Shown piece after piece: positions 26,244 through 38,757 of a stretch of DNA of 64,000 bases. The DNA comes from JALZKA01 sp963725035. GTDB lineage: Bacteria > Actinomycetota > Thermoleophilia > Solirubrobacterales > 70-9. The notes beneath the pieces are model-generated. The model did no database searches, had not been told where the DNA came from, and saw only the letters and a list, made by a program, of their open reading frames with translations. Both the position numbers and the translations under genes were made by a program. Location of the stretch: the NCBI GenBank assembly GCA_963725035.1, contig CAVRWX010000001.1, positions 186,001 through 250,000 of the forward strand, read 5' to 3'. Within the stretch, counting starts at the first letter, position 1, and each line of letters begins with the position of its first letter.

Positions 26244-27664
26244 GTGGCGGCCGTCAACCAGGTTCCGGTAGCAGCTGCCTCACCGGAGCGCTTCCGGGCG
26301 CTCCTCGGGGACGACTATGCGCAGGTCGAGAAGGCAATCGGGGACGCCGGCCGCGTACTCAGCGGGCGGGTCGTATGGCACGTCAACTCAACAGCGCGCG
26401 GCGGGGGTGTAGCCGAGATGCTGCAGTCCCTGCTCGCCTACGCCCGCGGCGCGGGCGTCGACGTCCGCTGGATGACGATCGACGGCGATCCGGAGTTCTT
26501 CAAGATCACCAAGCGGCTTCACAACCATCTTCATGGTGCGGCGGGCGACGGCGGCGAGCTCGGCAAAGCGGAGCGCGCCGTGTACGAGGAGACACTTAGC
26601 CGCAGCGCCGGCGAGCTCGCGGACCTCGTTGCCCCCGGCGACATCGTCTATCTGCACGATCCCCAAACGGCGGGGTTGATCGAGATGATCCGCTCGAAGC
26701 AAACGCGGGTCGTGTGGCGCTGCCACGTCGGGCTCGACAAACCGAACGAGCTAGCCCGAGCCGCGTGGTCGTTCCTCGAGCCTTACGTGACGCAGGCTGA
26801 CGCATACGTCTTCTCGCGGCGCGCCTTCGCCTGGGAGGGCCTCGACGAGAAGAAGGAGTGGCTCGTCGCACCATCGATCGATGCCTTCTCACCCAAGAAC
26901 CAAGAGATGGAGCCCAGCGCCGTTGCCGCGATCCTGGCGAGGCTCGGGCTCGGTCGTAACGCCGGCGGATCGCCCGTTTTTCTCCGTCAGGACGGCAGCC
27001 GCGGCAGGGTGGATCGCGCCGCCGAGCTCGATCAGGAGGCCCCCCTAGCCGAGGGCGCACCGCTGATCGTCCAGGTGTCACGCTGGGACAGGCTCAAGGA
27101 CCACGCCGGGGTTCTGCGCTGCTTCGCCAATGATCTTCGCCACCCGGACGCCCACCTGCTGCTCGCCGGCCCCTCGGTCGCCGAGGTTGCCGACGACCCA
27201 GAAGGAGCCGAAGTGCTGCGCGAGATCCAGGCCCAGCGCCAAGAGCTGCCCTCCGAGCTCCGTGCACGTGTTCACCTCGCCTGCCTGCCTATGGACGACG
27301 TCGACGAGAACGCTGCGATGGTGAACGCGATCCAGCGCGCTGCCGATGTGGTGCTGCAAAAGAGCATCGCCGAGGGGTTCGGGCTCACGGTGGCCGAGGC
27401 GATGTGGAAGGCAAGGCCCGTCATAGCGACCCGCATCGGCGGCATCCAGGACCAGATCGTCGACGGCGAGTCCGGGCTGCTGATCGACGATCCGGCCGAC
27501 CTCCGCGCCACCGCGGCCGCGATCGACGGGCTGCTCGCCGACCCAGCTCGGGCGAAGGCGATCGGGGCCGCCGCGCGCGAGCGGGTGCGCGGCTCGTTCC
27601 TTGGGACTCGCCATCTGGTCCAGTACATGAACCTGATCGAGTCGATGCTTGCCGACGGTCGCGG

Positions 27665-27668
<4 letters not shown>
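26244..27668 (+). CDS. treT: Trehalose synthase (TreT-type glycosyltransferase)
   Basis: 474 aa, GT4 glycosyltransferase that joins glucose and NDP-glucose to trehalose (reversible). The N-terminal GRVVWHVNSTARGGGVAEML with its Gly-rich loop is characteristic of TreT. WRCHVGLDKPN and the C-terminal KSIAEGFGLTVAEAMWKARP (EX7E) motif complete the active site. Starts at GTG 26244. ATGA overlap couples it to the dikinase, so stored sugar metabolism and PEP/pyruvate conversion may be co-expressed. Confidence 0.88.
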
Positions 27669-30355
<2,687 letters not shown>

Positions 30356-30385
30356 GTTCCCCGAAGGGTCAAGCAAGGAGGAAGG

Positions 30386-30967
30386 ATCTTCCAGGTTCGC
30401 ATCCACGGGCGGGGAGGTCAGGGTGTGGTGACGGCTGCGGAGATGCTCTCGATCGCCGCGTTCATCGAGGGCCGGCACGCTCAGGCTTTTCCGACTTTCG
30501 GGTCCGAGCGGAGCGGCGCACCCGTCGTTTCCTTCTGCCGCATCGACGACTCCCCGATCCGCGTGCGCGAGCCGATCTCCGAGCCCGATGCGCTGATCAT
30601 CCAGGACCCAACCCTGCTGCACCAGGTGGACCTGTTCGACGGCCTCCAGGGCGACGGCTACATCCTGATCAACACCTCGCGCAGCTTCGCCGACCTCGGC
30701 CTCGGCGATTTCGTCAAGCGCTTCCGGCCCGAGCGGCTGCTGACGGTGCCGGCAACTGAGATCGCCCGTGAGCACCTCGGGCGCCCGATGCCGAACGCGG
30801 TGCTTCTTGGTGGCTTCGCCGCTTTGGCCGAGATCGTCTCGCTCGATTCGGTGGCGGCCTCGGTTCGCGAGAAGTTCGACGGCCCAGTCGCCGACCGTAA
30901 CGTCCTCGCTGCCGAGAAGGCCTTCGAGTACGTCCAGCAGGAGAAGGCGGAGCCGGCGCATGCTTAG
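30386..30967 (+). CDS. 2-Oxoacid:ferredoxin oxidoreductase gamma subunit, ATC start
   Basis: 193 aa. Contains the family's N-terminal VRIHGRGGQGVVTAAEML and the later LLGGFAALAEI. The conserved HGRGGQG lies upstream of any ATG/GTG/TTG in frame: the first normal codons are the GTGs at about 30422-30427, which would delete it. The only position consistent with the family and with the AAGGAGGA at 30375-30382 is ATC 30386 (ATC TTC CAG GTT CGC). Either a rare ATC start is used or the true base is G. Its stop overlaps the alpha-subunit start. The substrate is probably pyruvate, from the neighbouring dikinase. Confidence 0.85.
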   Translation: MFQVRIHGRGGQGVVTAAEMLSIAAFIEGRHAQAFPTFGSERSGAPVVSFCRIDDSPIRVREPISEPDALIIQDPTLLHQVDLFDGLQGDGYILINTSRSFADLGLGDFVKRFRPERLLTVPATEIAREHLGRPMPNAVLLGGFAALAEIVSLDSVAASVREKFDGPVADRNVLAAEKAFEYVQQEKAEPAHA

Positions 30968-32213
30968 GCAGGAAGAGGGATCCCGCGCGGTTGCCGAAGC
31001 GGTCGCCCTCTGCCGCCCCGAAGTGATCAGCGCCTACCCGATCTCGCCGCAGACCCATATCGTCGAGCACCTCTCCAACCTGGTCAGGACCGGCGAGCTC
31101 GAGCCCTGCGAGTACCTGATGGTCGAGTCCGAGTTCGCCGCTCTCGGGGCGGCGATCGGCGCCTCGGCCACCGGAGCCCGCACCTACACCGCCACGGCCA
31201 GTCAGGGCCTTCTTTACATGGCGGAGGCGCTCTACAACGCGTCGGGCCTCGGCCTGCCGATCGTGATGACGATCGCCAACCGCGCGATCGGCGCCCCGAT
31301 CAACATCTGGAACGACCACTCGGACTCGATGTCCCAGCGCGACTCCGGCTGGATCCAGCTCTATGCGGAGACCAACCAAGAGGCGCTCGACCTGCACATT
31401 CAGGCCTTTCGAATCGCGGAGGAGCTCTCTTTGCCTGTGATGGTCTGCATGGACGGCTTCATCCTCACCCACGCCTACGACGAAGTCGACATCCCCGACC
31501 AGGAACGGGTCGACGCCTTCCTCCCCTCCTTCCAACCCACCCAGCTCCTCGACCCAAACGACCCGGTGACGATCGGGGCCATGGTCGGGCCGGAGGCCTT
31601 CTTCGAGGTCAAGTATCTGGCCCACGCCAAGCAGATGCAGGCCCTCGACCTGATCCCTGAGGTCGCCAGCGAGTTCGCGGCCGCTTTCGGCCGCGCGTCG
31701 GGCGGCCTCCTGCGCACCTACCACACCGACGACGCCGAGACGATCGTCGTCGCCCTCGGCTCGGTGATGGGAACGATCGAGGTCGTGATCGACGAGATGC
31801 GCGACGCGGGAACCAAGATCGGCGCCATGGCGCTGAAGTCGTTTCGGCCTTTCCCGCTCGAGGAGGTTCGCGACGCCCTGGGGAGCGCCGAGCGGGTCGT
31901 CGTGCTCGAGAAGGCGCTGGCGGTCGGGATCGGCGGGATCGTCTCGGCCAACGTCCGCATGGCCCTCACGGGGATCCAGCTCCACGGCTACACCGTGATC
32001 GCCGGCCTCGGTGGCCGCTCGATCACCCGTGAGTCGCTTCACCGTCTTTTCGACCAAGCCGGTCGCGACGAGCTCAAGCCGCTCAGCTTTCTCGACCTGG
32101 ATGCCGAGGTCGTCGAGCGTGAGCTGACCCGCATGCGGGAGGGCCACCGCTCCGGTCCGCACGCCGAGAACATCATCCGTGACCTCGGGATCGTCGCGGC
32201 TAGGCCACACTAG
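30960..32213 (+). CDS. 2-Oxoacid:ferredoxin oxidoreductase alpha subunit
   Basis: 417 aa, PorA-type. Domain I carries VISAYPISPQTHIVEHL and ESEFAALGAAIGASATGAR, with the conserved Glu of the thiamine-binding interface. QGLLYMAEALYNASGLGLP and a C-terminal transketolase-like domain (VVALGSVMGTIEVVIDE) follow. Forms the catalytic heteromer with the gamma, beta and flavoprotein subunits encoded around it. ATG 30960. Confidence 0.92.
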   Translation: MLRQEEGSRAVAEAVALCRPEVISAYPISPQTHIVEHLSNLVRTGELEPCEYLMVESEFAALGAAIGASATGARTYTATASQGLLYMAEALYNASGLGLPIVMTIANRAIGAPINIWNDHSDSMSQRDSGWIQLYAETNQEALDLHIQAFRIAEELSLPVMVCMDGFILTHAYDEVDIPDQERVDAFLPSFQPTQLLDPNDPVTIGAMVGPEAFFEVKYLAHAKQMQALDLIPEVASEFAAAFGRASGGLLRTYHTDDAETIVVALGSVMGTIEVVIDEMRDAGTKIGAMALKSFRPFPLEEVRDALGSAERVVVLEKALAVGIGGIVSANVRMALTGIQLHGYTVIAGLGGRSITRESLHRLFDQAGRDELKPLSFLDLDAEVVERELTRMREGHRSGPHAENIIRDLGIVAARPH

Positions 32214-32221
32214 GAGACACC

Positions 32222-33268
32222 ATGCCGAGCCAGGAAGTCAAGCTCTACCAGACCGGGACCTTCGTGGTCGGCAATCGCCTGCTCGACCCCGAGAAGCGCT
32301 CAGTTCAGGCCCGGATGGATCGATCCAACAGCCTCACCTCGGGCCACCGCGCCTGCCAGGGCTGTGGCGAGGCGCTCGGCGCCCGCTATGCCCTCGACGC
32401 CGCCCTGCGCGCCACCGAGGGCAAGGTGATCGCTGCCAACGCGACCGGATGCCTCGAGGTCTTCTCGACGCCCTTCCCGGAGTCGTCGTGGCAGCTCCCC
32501 TGGATCCACTCGCTGTTCGGCAACGCTCCAGCCGTCAGCACCGGAATCGCCGCGGCGCTAAAGGCCAAGGGCCGCACGGACGTGCGGGTCGTCGGCCAGG
32601 GCGGCGACGGGGGCACCCTCGACATCGGATTCGCCTGCCTGTCGGGGATGTTCGAGCGCAACGACGACGTGCTGTTCATCTGTTACGACAACGAGGCCTA
32701 CATGAACACCGGAGTGCAGCGGTCGAGCGCCACGCCGCCGGCGGCACGGACCGCAAACACGATGCCGTTGGGCGGCCAGCCGGGAAACGTCTTCGGCAAG
32801 GGCAAGAACGCGCCGCTGATCGCGATGGCGCACGAGATTCCCTATGTCGCCACCGCGACCGTTGCCGAGCTACGCGACCTCGAGTACAAGGTGGAGCGGG
32901 CGATGGAGTTCCGTGGGGCGCGCTACCTGCACGTCTTCGTCCCCTGCCCGCTCGGGTGGGGCGCCGCTTCTGAGGACACGATTCTGCTGGCGCGGCTGGT
33001 CAAGGAGACCGGCCTCTTCCCGGTCTTCGAGGCCGAGGACGGCGAGGTGACCGGCGTCTCGAAGCTCCGCAAGCAGGTTCCGGTCACCGAGTACCTGAAG
33101 CTGCAGGGCCGCTACGCGCACCTATTTGGCGAGAAGCCACAAACCGATGTGATCGAACGCATCCAGACGATCGCCGACCGCAACATCCGGCGCTTCGGGC
33201 TGGTTGGAGACACCGAGGTGGGCGACCTCCCGGACCTGCTCGCCTCGACTCCGCACGGACCGCAGTGA
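32222..33268 (+). CDS. 2-Oxoacid:ferredoxin oxidoreductase beta subunit (thiamine pyrophosphate)
   Basis: 348 aa, PorB-type. HRACQGCGEALGARYALDAA and the thiamine/Mg motif GQGGDGGTLDIGF followed by YDNEAYMNTGVQRS identify it. The CQGCG and NATGCLEV cysteines are two of those that hold the 4Fe-4S cluster in PorB proteins. The C-terminal region after VFVPCPLGWG is normal. Nine bases separate it from alpha; TGATG overlap with the flavoprotein. Confidence 0.93.
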   Translation: MPSQEVKLYQTGTFVVGNRLLDPEKRSVQARMDRSNSLTSGHRACQGCGEALGARYALDAALRATEGKVIAANATGCLEVFSTPFPESSWQLPWIHSLFGNAPAVSTGIAAALKAKGRTDVRVVGQGGDGGTLDIGFACLSGMFERNDDVLFICYDNEAYMNTGVQRSSATPPAARTANTMPLGGQPGNVFGKGKNAPLIAMAHEIPYVATATVAELRDLEYKVERAMEFRGARYLHVFVPCPLGWGAASEDTILLARLVKETGLFPVFEAEDGEVTGVSKLRKQVPVTEYLKLQGRYAHLFGEKPQTDVIERIQTIADRNIRRFGLVGDTEVGDLPDLLASTPHGPQ

Positions 33269-34920
33269 TGGACCCGGCGTCACGAAACCCGCCTTTTGCA
33301 ATCACGCTCGACGTCGGCTCCAGCCTCGCGAACAAGACGGGGAACTGGCGTACGGAGCGAGCGCAATATGTCGAGCGGCTGCCGCCGTGCAACAACGCTT
33401 GTCCGGCGGGCGAGGACATCCGAGCCTGGCTCTACGAGGCCGAGGAAGGCGGCGAGGAGGGCTACGAGCGCGCCTGGCGCAAGCTGACCGAGGACAACCC
33501 GTTCCCGGCGATAATGGGCAGGGTCTGTTACCACCCGTGCGAGACGGCCTGTAACCGCGGGCAGCTCGATGAGGCAGTCGGCATCCACTCGGTCGAGCGC
33601 TTCCTGGGCGACGAAGCGATCAGCGAGGGGTGGCGCTTCGAGGCCCCCACCAATTCCACGGGCAAGCGGGTGCTGATCGTCGGCGCCGGCCCCTCCGGCC
33701 TCTCGGCCGCCTACCACCTGACCAGGCTCGGCCACTCGGTGACGATCCACGAGGCGGGCCCGATGACCGGCGGGATGATGCGCTTCGGGATCCCCAAGTA
33801 CCGGCTGCCCCGCGACGTACTCGACGCCGAGGTGAACCGGATTCTCGAGATGGGGGTCGAGCTGGCGCTGAACCGAAGCTCCACGAACGTGGAGGAGTCG
33901 ATGAAAGAGGGCGGCTTCGACGCCGCGTTCCTGGCGGTCGGCGCACACATCGGCAGGCGGGCCGAGATCCCCGCTGGAGATGCCGCCAGGGTGCTTGATG
34001 CCGTCTCGGTGCTGAGGAGCATGGAGGGCGAGGAGGTGCCCCTGCTCGGCCGCCACGTCGTCGTCTACGGCGGCGGCAACACGGCGATGGATGCCGCCCG
34101 CACCGCGAAGCGGCTCGGAGCCACGGACGCCGTGGTCGTCTACCGGCGAAACCGCGAGCGGATGCCCGCGCACGGGTTCGAAGTTGAGGAGGCCGAGGAG
34201 GAGGGCGTGATGATGCGCTGGCTGGAGACGATCAAGCAGGTCGAGCGCGGCAAGGTGACGGTGGAGAAGATGGAGCTGGATGAGACCGGCTTCCCCCAGC
34301 CGACAGGCGTCTTCGAGGAGCTCGAAGCCGACTCGGTCGTGCTGGCCCTCGGCCAAGAAGCCGACCTCTCCCTGCTCGAGGGGGTCGCGGGCATCGAGGT
34401 CACCGATGGGGTTGTGACCGTGGGGCCGAACATGATGACCGGCCACGCCGGCATCTTCGCCGGCGGCGACATGGTCCCGGCGGAGCGTACGGTGACCGTC
34501 GCAGTCGGCCACGGCAAGAAGGCCGCAAGCAACATCGACGGCTGGCTGCGCTCGGAGGCCTTCGAGCCGCCACCTAAGCAAGAGCTCGCGAGCTTCGAGA
34601 CTCTCAACACCTGGTACTTCGCAGACGCGCCGCGCAGCGTGCAGCCCCAACTCGAGCTCGAGCGCCGGCGCTCGAGCTTCGATGAGGTTGCCGGCGGCCT
34701 CGATCAGTCCAACGCCCTCTACGAGGCGCGGCGCTGCATGTCCTGCGGCACCTGCTTCTCCTGCGACAACTGCTATGGCGTCTGCCCCGACAACGCGGTG
34801 CTCAAGCGGGGAGAGCCAGGGGAGCTCTACGAGATCGATCTCGATTTCTGCAAGGGCTGCGGCCTCTGCGTCGCCGAATGCCCTTCCGGAGCGATCGAGA
34901 TGATTCCGGAGCAGATCTAG
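33268..34920 (+). CDS. NfnB/GltD-like NAD(P)H flavoprotein with ferredoxin domain (delta subunit)
   Basis: 550 aa. An N-terminal Fe-S domain (CNNACPAGEDI, then CYHPCETACNRG) precedes FAD (VLIVGAGPSGLSAAYHL) and NAD(P) (VVVYGGGNTAMDAARTAK) Rossmann folds. The C-terminus carries two clusters (CMSCGTCFSCDNCYGVCP and CKGCGLCVAECPSG), the PorD ferredoxin-like part. It should link ferredoxin-level electrons from 2-oxoacid oxidation to NAD(P). It ends 12 bases from the convergent hydrogenase protease gene. GTG 33265 is an alternative start. Confidence 0.92.
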   Translation: MDPASRNPPFAITLDVGSSLANKTGNWRTERAQYVERLPPCNNACPAGEDIRAWLYEAEEGGEEGYERAWRKLTEDNPFPAIMGRVCYHPCETACNRGQLDEAVGIHSVERFLGDEAISEGWRFEAPTNSTGKRVLIVGAGPSGLSAAYHLTRLGHSVTIHEAGPMTGGMMRFGIPKYRLPRDVLDAEVNRILEMGVELALNRSSTNVEESMKEGGFDAAFLAVGAHIGRRAEIPAGDAARVLDAVSVLRSMEGEEVPLLGRHVVVYGGGNTAMDAARTAKRLGATDAVVVYRRNRERMPAHGFEVEEAEEEGVMMRWLETIKQVERGKVTVEKMELDETGFPQPTGVFEELEADSVVLALGQEADLSLLEGVAGIEVTDGVVTVGPNMMTGHAGIFAGGDMVPAERTVTVAVGHGKKAASNIDGWLRSEAFEPPPKQELASFETLNTWYFADAPRSVQPQLELERRRSSFDEVAGGLDQSNALYEARRCMSCGTCFSCDNCYGVCPDNAVLKRGEPGELYEIDLDFCKGCGLCVAECPSGAIEMIPEQI

Positions 34921-34932
34921 AGCTCGCGCACC

Positions 34933-35379
34933 TCAGCCGCCACCCAGCTCGGTGATCAGATTGGAAACGAGCCCTGCCACGGCGGCCTCGACGGCGGGGG
35001 TGAGGCCCTCGCCCACCTCGAAGTTCTCGCCCTCGATCCCGTAGACGACGAGCCGCTTCGGCAGCCGGTCCAGCTCTCGCGCGAGCTCGATCGCGTCGGC
35101 GACCCCGAGGGCGTGAGTCGAGCCGCGGAAGAACTCCGCCGGCAGCGGCCCGCTGTTCGCCTCGCACCGATGCAGGGTGCCGGCCGGCGAGCCGGATCGG
35201 ACAGCGTCCAGCACCAGGGCCTCGTCGACACCGGCCCAAGCCTCGAGCAGCGAGGCGGGCTCGCCCGCCTCCTCACGCACGGTGACGCCTGGCGGGGCAA
35301 CTCGCCGAAGGCGACGGGCGACCTCGAGGCCGGCGGCATCGTCGCGGCGCCAATGGTTGCCGATGCCGACCACCATCAC
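34933..35379 (-). CDS. [NiFe] hydrogenase maturation protease, HyaD/HycI type
   Basis: About 148 aa. Removes the C-terminal tail of the large subunit after nickel insertion. The family motif VVGIGNHWRRDDAAG with its metal-binding Asp is at the N-terminus, and EALVLDAVRSG follows. GTG 35379 overlaps the large-subunit stop (GTGA) with GGAGGT nine bases upstream; ATG 35376 is possible. Last gene of the hydrogenase operon. Confidence 0.92.
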   Translation of the reverse strand: MMVVGIGNHWRRDDAAGLEVARRLRRVAPPGVTVREEAGEPASLLEAWAGVDEALVLDAVRSGSPAGTLHRCEANSGPLPAEFFRGSTHALGVADAIELARELDRLPKRLVVYGIEGENFEVGEGLTPAVEAAVAGLVSNLITELGGG

Positions 35380-36693
35380 GCCCGGTCCACCTCCAGCTTG
35401 AGGAAATGGGTTGAGCAGCTGATGCACGGGTCGTAATTGCGGATCGCCTGCTCACACTCCCATTGCAGGCGCTCGTCGGAGAGCGCTGTCCGCGGGCGGA
35501 CGAACTCAAGTAGGTCCTGCTCGATCCGGGCCTGGTTCTGGGAGGTCGGAGGGACGATCCGAGCCTCGGCGATCGCGCCATCCGCCTCCATCCGGTAGCG
35601 GTGCCAGAGCATCCCCCGCGGGGCCTCGCTCCAGCCGCAGCCGGCGGCGGCGCGAGCCTCGACCTCGGCCGCGGGCGGATCAGGCGGCTCATACGCCTCG
35701 ATCAGCCGCAGCGCCTCGTCAAGCGCGTACAGGACCTCGACTGCGCGCACAACGATGCTCTGGAACGGGTTGCGGCAGACCGCGCCGAGGCCGGCCTCGG
35801 CGGCGGCCTCGCGGGCGACCGGCGAGAGGCGGTCGGAGCTGAGGGCGTAGCGAGCCATCGGGCCCAGGAAGTAGGTACCGCCATCCCTCATCCGCGACTG
35901 CAGCGCGGTCGAGTGCTCGACGTGCTGCTCGCTGAAATGCTCCTCGAACTCGGCTGGGCCGATGTCGAGGCCGCCGCTGGAAACGAGGCGGCCATCCTCG
36001 ATTGCGTAGGAGTCGGGCTCGGAGAGGGCGACGAACTCGTAGTCCTGCTCAAAGTCTGGGAAGTCGAGCTTCGATACCCACCGCACCGACTCGCGCGCCT
36101 GCTCGCGCGCCTGCTTGAGCCCCTCCACGAGCCCGCTGAGGTCGCGGGCGCTCGGCGCCTTGTAGAAGCCGCCCACCCTGACGTTTATCGGGTGGATCGC
36201 GCGGCCGCCGACCACGCGCAGCAGGTTGTTACCGGCAGCCTTGATGGCGAGGCCGCCCTCGACGACCTCGCGGTGATCTCGGGCCATCGCCCAAGCCGAT
36301 TCGAAGCCGAGGAAGTCGGGGGCGTGAAGGAGAAAGATGTGCAGCGCGTGGCTCTCGATCCACTCGCCGCAATACATGAGACGGCGCAACGCGCGCACCC
36401 GGTCGTCGACCTCGACGCCGAGTGCCTCCTCGATCGCGTTGAAGGCCGAGGTCATGTAGGCGACCGGACAGATGCCGCAGATCCGGGCGGTCGATGTCGG
36501 GGACCTCGGTGAACGAGCGACCACGGAGGAAGGCCTCGAAGAAGCGCGGCGGCTCGTAGATCGCAAGCTTCACCTCCTCGACCTCGTCGCCGCGGATGCG
36601 GACGTGCATCGCCCCCTCCCCCTCCACCCGCGCGAGGTATCCGGTCTTGATCGTCCGGGTGCGGCCGCCGCTATTCCCGCCGGTGGCGCTCAT
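35376..36693 (-). CDS. [NiFe] hydrogenase large subunit, group 3b-like, one frame break
   Basis: Catalytic subunit, about 438 aa after correction. The nickel ligands are ARICGICPVAY (Cys72, Cys75) and YDPCISCSTHFL (Cys423, Cys426). The ICPVAY and ISCSTHF variants are those of group 3b (NADP-linked, bidirectional/sulfhydrogenase). The N-terminal part (TIKTGYLARVEGEGAMHVRI) is in another frame: one extra base near 36492, between EVPDI and TARICG. The small tail after HFL fits the adjacent protease. ATG 36693 overlaps the small subunit by 23 bases. Confidence 0.9.
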
Positions 36694-37469
36694 GAGCCTC
36701 GCTTTCGGACTTGAACGGCTCACGGGCCGCGTGGAAGGTGCGGTAGATGCGCACCACATCGAGCTCCGCGACCCCCATCTTGTCCTCGAACCAGCCGCTC
36801 AGCGAAGGGGCATTGGGGGACTCCATTGGCCCGAAGCAGCCATAGCAGCCCCGGTCGAAGCTCGGGCAGAGCGCGCCGCAGCCGGCGTGGGTCACCGGGC
36901 CGAGGCAGGGGGTACCGTGGGCGACCATCACGCAGACGTTGCCAGCCCGCTTGCAGTCGACGCAGACGCTGTGGTTGGCGACCGCGGGACGGCGGTCGCT
37001 GACGAAGGCGCTGATCACCTCGAGCAGCTGGTGGCGGTCGACCGGGCAACCCTGGAGCTCGAAGTCGACGTGGACGTTGGCCGAGATCGGGGTCGAGTCT
37101 TCCAGCGTCGAGATGTATTCGGGCCGCGCGTAGACGACCGACATGAACTCCTCGACGTCGGCGAAGTTCCGCAGCGCCTGGATCCCACCCGAGGTGGCGC
37201 AGGCGCCGATCGTCACCAGTCGCCGCGACATGCGCCGCACCTCCTGGATCCGCTCGGCGTCGGCCGGGGTGGTGATCGAGCCCTCGACCAGAGAGAGGTC
37301 GTAAGGGCCTTCGGCCGAGCCGCTGGTCGCCTCGAGGAAGTAGGCGACCTCGATCGCGTCGGGCAGCGCGACGCAGCTCCTGCTCGAAGTCGAGCAGGCT
37401 TAGCTGGCAGCCGTCGCACGAGGCGAACTTCCACACCGCGAGCTTCGGCTTGGCGGCAGGCTTGCTCAC
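36671..37469 (-). CDS. [NiFe] hydrogenase small subunit, group 3-like, one frame break
   Basis: Fe-S electron-transfer subunit, about 265 aa. The proximal cluster motif SCDGCQ (Cys18, Cys21), GACATSGG, GCPVDRHQLL and a Cys-rich C-terminus (CVDCKRAGNVC, GTPCLGPVTHAGCGALC) are all seen. An extra base near 37373 breaks the frame after LLDFEQEL; removing it gives VALPDAIEVAYFLEATSGS and joins the two halves. GTG 37469 overlaps the upstream stop. Confidence 0.88.
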
Positions 37470-38276
37470 AGCTGCCTCACCGCGAGCAGCGTCTCGATCC
37501 GGTCGAGCGAGAAAACCGGTCCGTCCTTGCAGATGAACCTGTGCCCGAGCTGGCAGTGGCCGCAGTGGCCGATCGCGCACTTCATGTTCCGCTCGAGGGA
37601 GAGATGAATCGCCTCCGGGTGCACGCCGCGATCGCGCAGCGCGCCGGAAACGAAGCGCATCATCACCTCGGGGCCGCAGATGAAAGCCGTCGTGCGCTCA
37701 CCCGTGAACTCGGCGCCGGGGATCAGTTTCGTGACCAGGCCGACACGGCCAGCCCATGAGGATGGCGCGCAGTCGACGGTCGTGTCGACTCGGATCCCGG
37801 CCTGGCGCCATTGGTCGAGCGTCTCGGCGTAGAGCATCTCGTCGGGGGAGCGGGCCCCGTAGAGCAACGCCACCTCGTCGTAGCGCTCGCGATTCGCGGC
37901 GAGCTGATCGATCGCGGGCCGAAGCGGCGCCAGCCCGATCCCGCCGGTGACGACGACAACGTCTCCACCCTCCGCCGCAGCGAGTGGCCAGGCGTTGCCG
38001 AACGGCCCTCGCACCCCAAGGGAGTCCCCGGGCTCGAGGCCGCAGATCGCGCCGGTTGCGGCGCCGACCGCGCGCACGGTGTGGACGAGCGGTCTGCCGC
38101 CGAGCCCGCCGCTGACCGAGATCGGCACCTCACCGGCACCGAAGGCGTAGAGCATGCTGAACTGGCCCGGGGACGAACGCGCCGACCCCGTCGCCGCCCG
38201 CGGGCTCGATCTCCAGAGTCCAGGTGTCCGCTAGCTCCTGCCGTTTGTCGACGACCCGATAGGCGGTCGGCAGCAT
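37466..38276 (-). CDS. Hydrogenase FAD/NAD(P)-binding subunit (HydG-like), one frame break
   Basis: Gamma subunit of a sulfhydrogenase-like complex, about 269 aa, passing electrons between NAD(P)H and the Fe-S subunits. A ferredoxin-reductase fold is visible (PLVHTVRAVGAATGAI, VVVVTGGIGLAPLRPAIDQL), with a C-terminal 2Fe-2S loop MKCAIGHCGHCQLGHRFIC. The N-terminus (TAYRVVDKRQELADTWTLEI) is in another frame; an extra base near 38165 separates FVPG from QFSMLYAFG. Start ATG 38276, or 38306 overlapping the previous gene. Confidence 0.88.
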
Positions 38277-38289
38277 CGGATCAACGCGC

Positions 38290-38757
38290 TTAGCCGACGG
38301 CGACATGACCGTAGACGTCGAGGAGCCGAATCCGGGTCGCCTGGAGGCGCTCGACGATCACCGGGACGAAGCGCTTCATCAGCTCGAATCCAAGCCGCGG
38401 GTCGTCCTCGCACTTGCCGCGCAGGCATACCGCGTCGAACGCCATCACTCGCGTCGGCTCCACCGCGCGTGCATCGAAGTCGACCCGGTAGGGCGGCACC
38501 AGCCACGACCAGCCGAGCAGGTCGCCGGACTCGATCGTCTCAAGCGTCAGCGCGCCACGCTCGGGGACGAAGGTCTCCAGTGCGACGTGGCCCTTGCGGA
38601 TAACGAAGAACGTGTCTGCCACACCGCCCTCGCGCAGCAGGTAGTCGCCCTGCTTGAAGCCCTCGTTGTGGGCGCAGCCGGCGATCAGCTCGAGGTGGTC
38701 GGGGGTCATGCCCACGAAGGCCGGCACCTCGCTGACAAGCTCGGCGAGCCCCTTCAC
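38290..38757 (-). CDS. Cyclic nucleotide-binding domain protein in hydrogenase operon
   Basis: 155 aa, a single CRP-like cNMP-binding beta-roll (GDYLLREGGVADTFFVIRKG, SGDLLGWSWLVPPYR) with no DNA-binding helix-turn-helix. The usual phosphate-binding Arg motif is modified: DARAVEPTRVMAFD. GTG 38757 overlaps the HydB-like stop. It is probably an allosteric or assembly subunit rather than a transcription factor. Its conserved place between the beta and gamma subunit genes suggests it belongs to the complex. Confidence 0.85.
   Translation of the reverse strand: MKGLAELVSEVPAFVGMTPDHLELIAGCAHNEGFKQGDYLLREGGVADTFFVIRKGHVALETFVPERGALTLETIESGDLLGWSWLVPPYRVDFDARAVEPTRVMAFDAVCLRGKCEDDPRLGFELMKRFVPVIVERLQATRIRLLDVYGHVAVG

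Noticed and set aside
30714..32210. Long open frame (498 codons) on the minus strand opposite the alpha subunit gene
   Set aside because: Antisense shadow caused by GC-rich third positions; the composition is Asp/Arg/Gly/Leu-rich with no family resemblance, and the plus strand is a certain gene.
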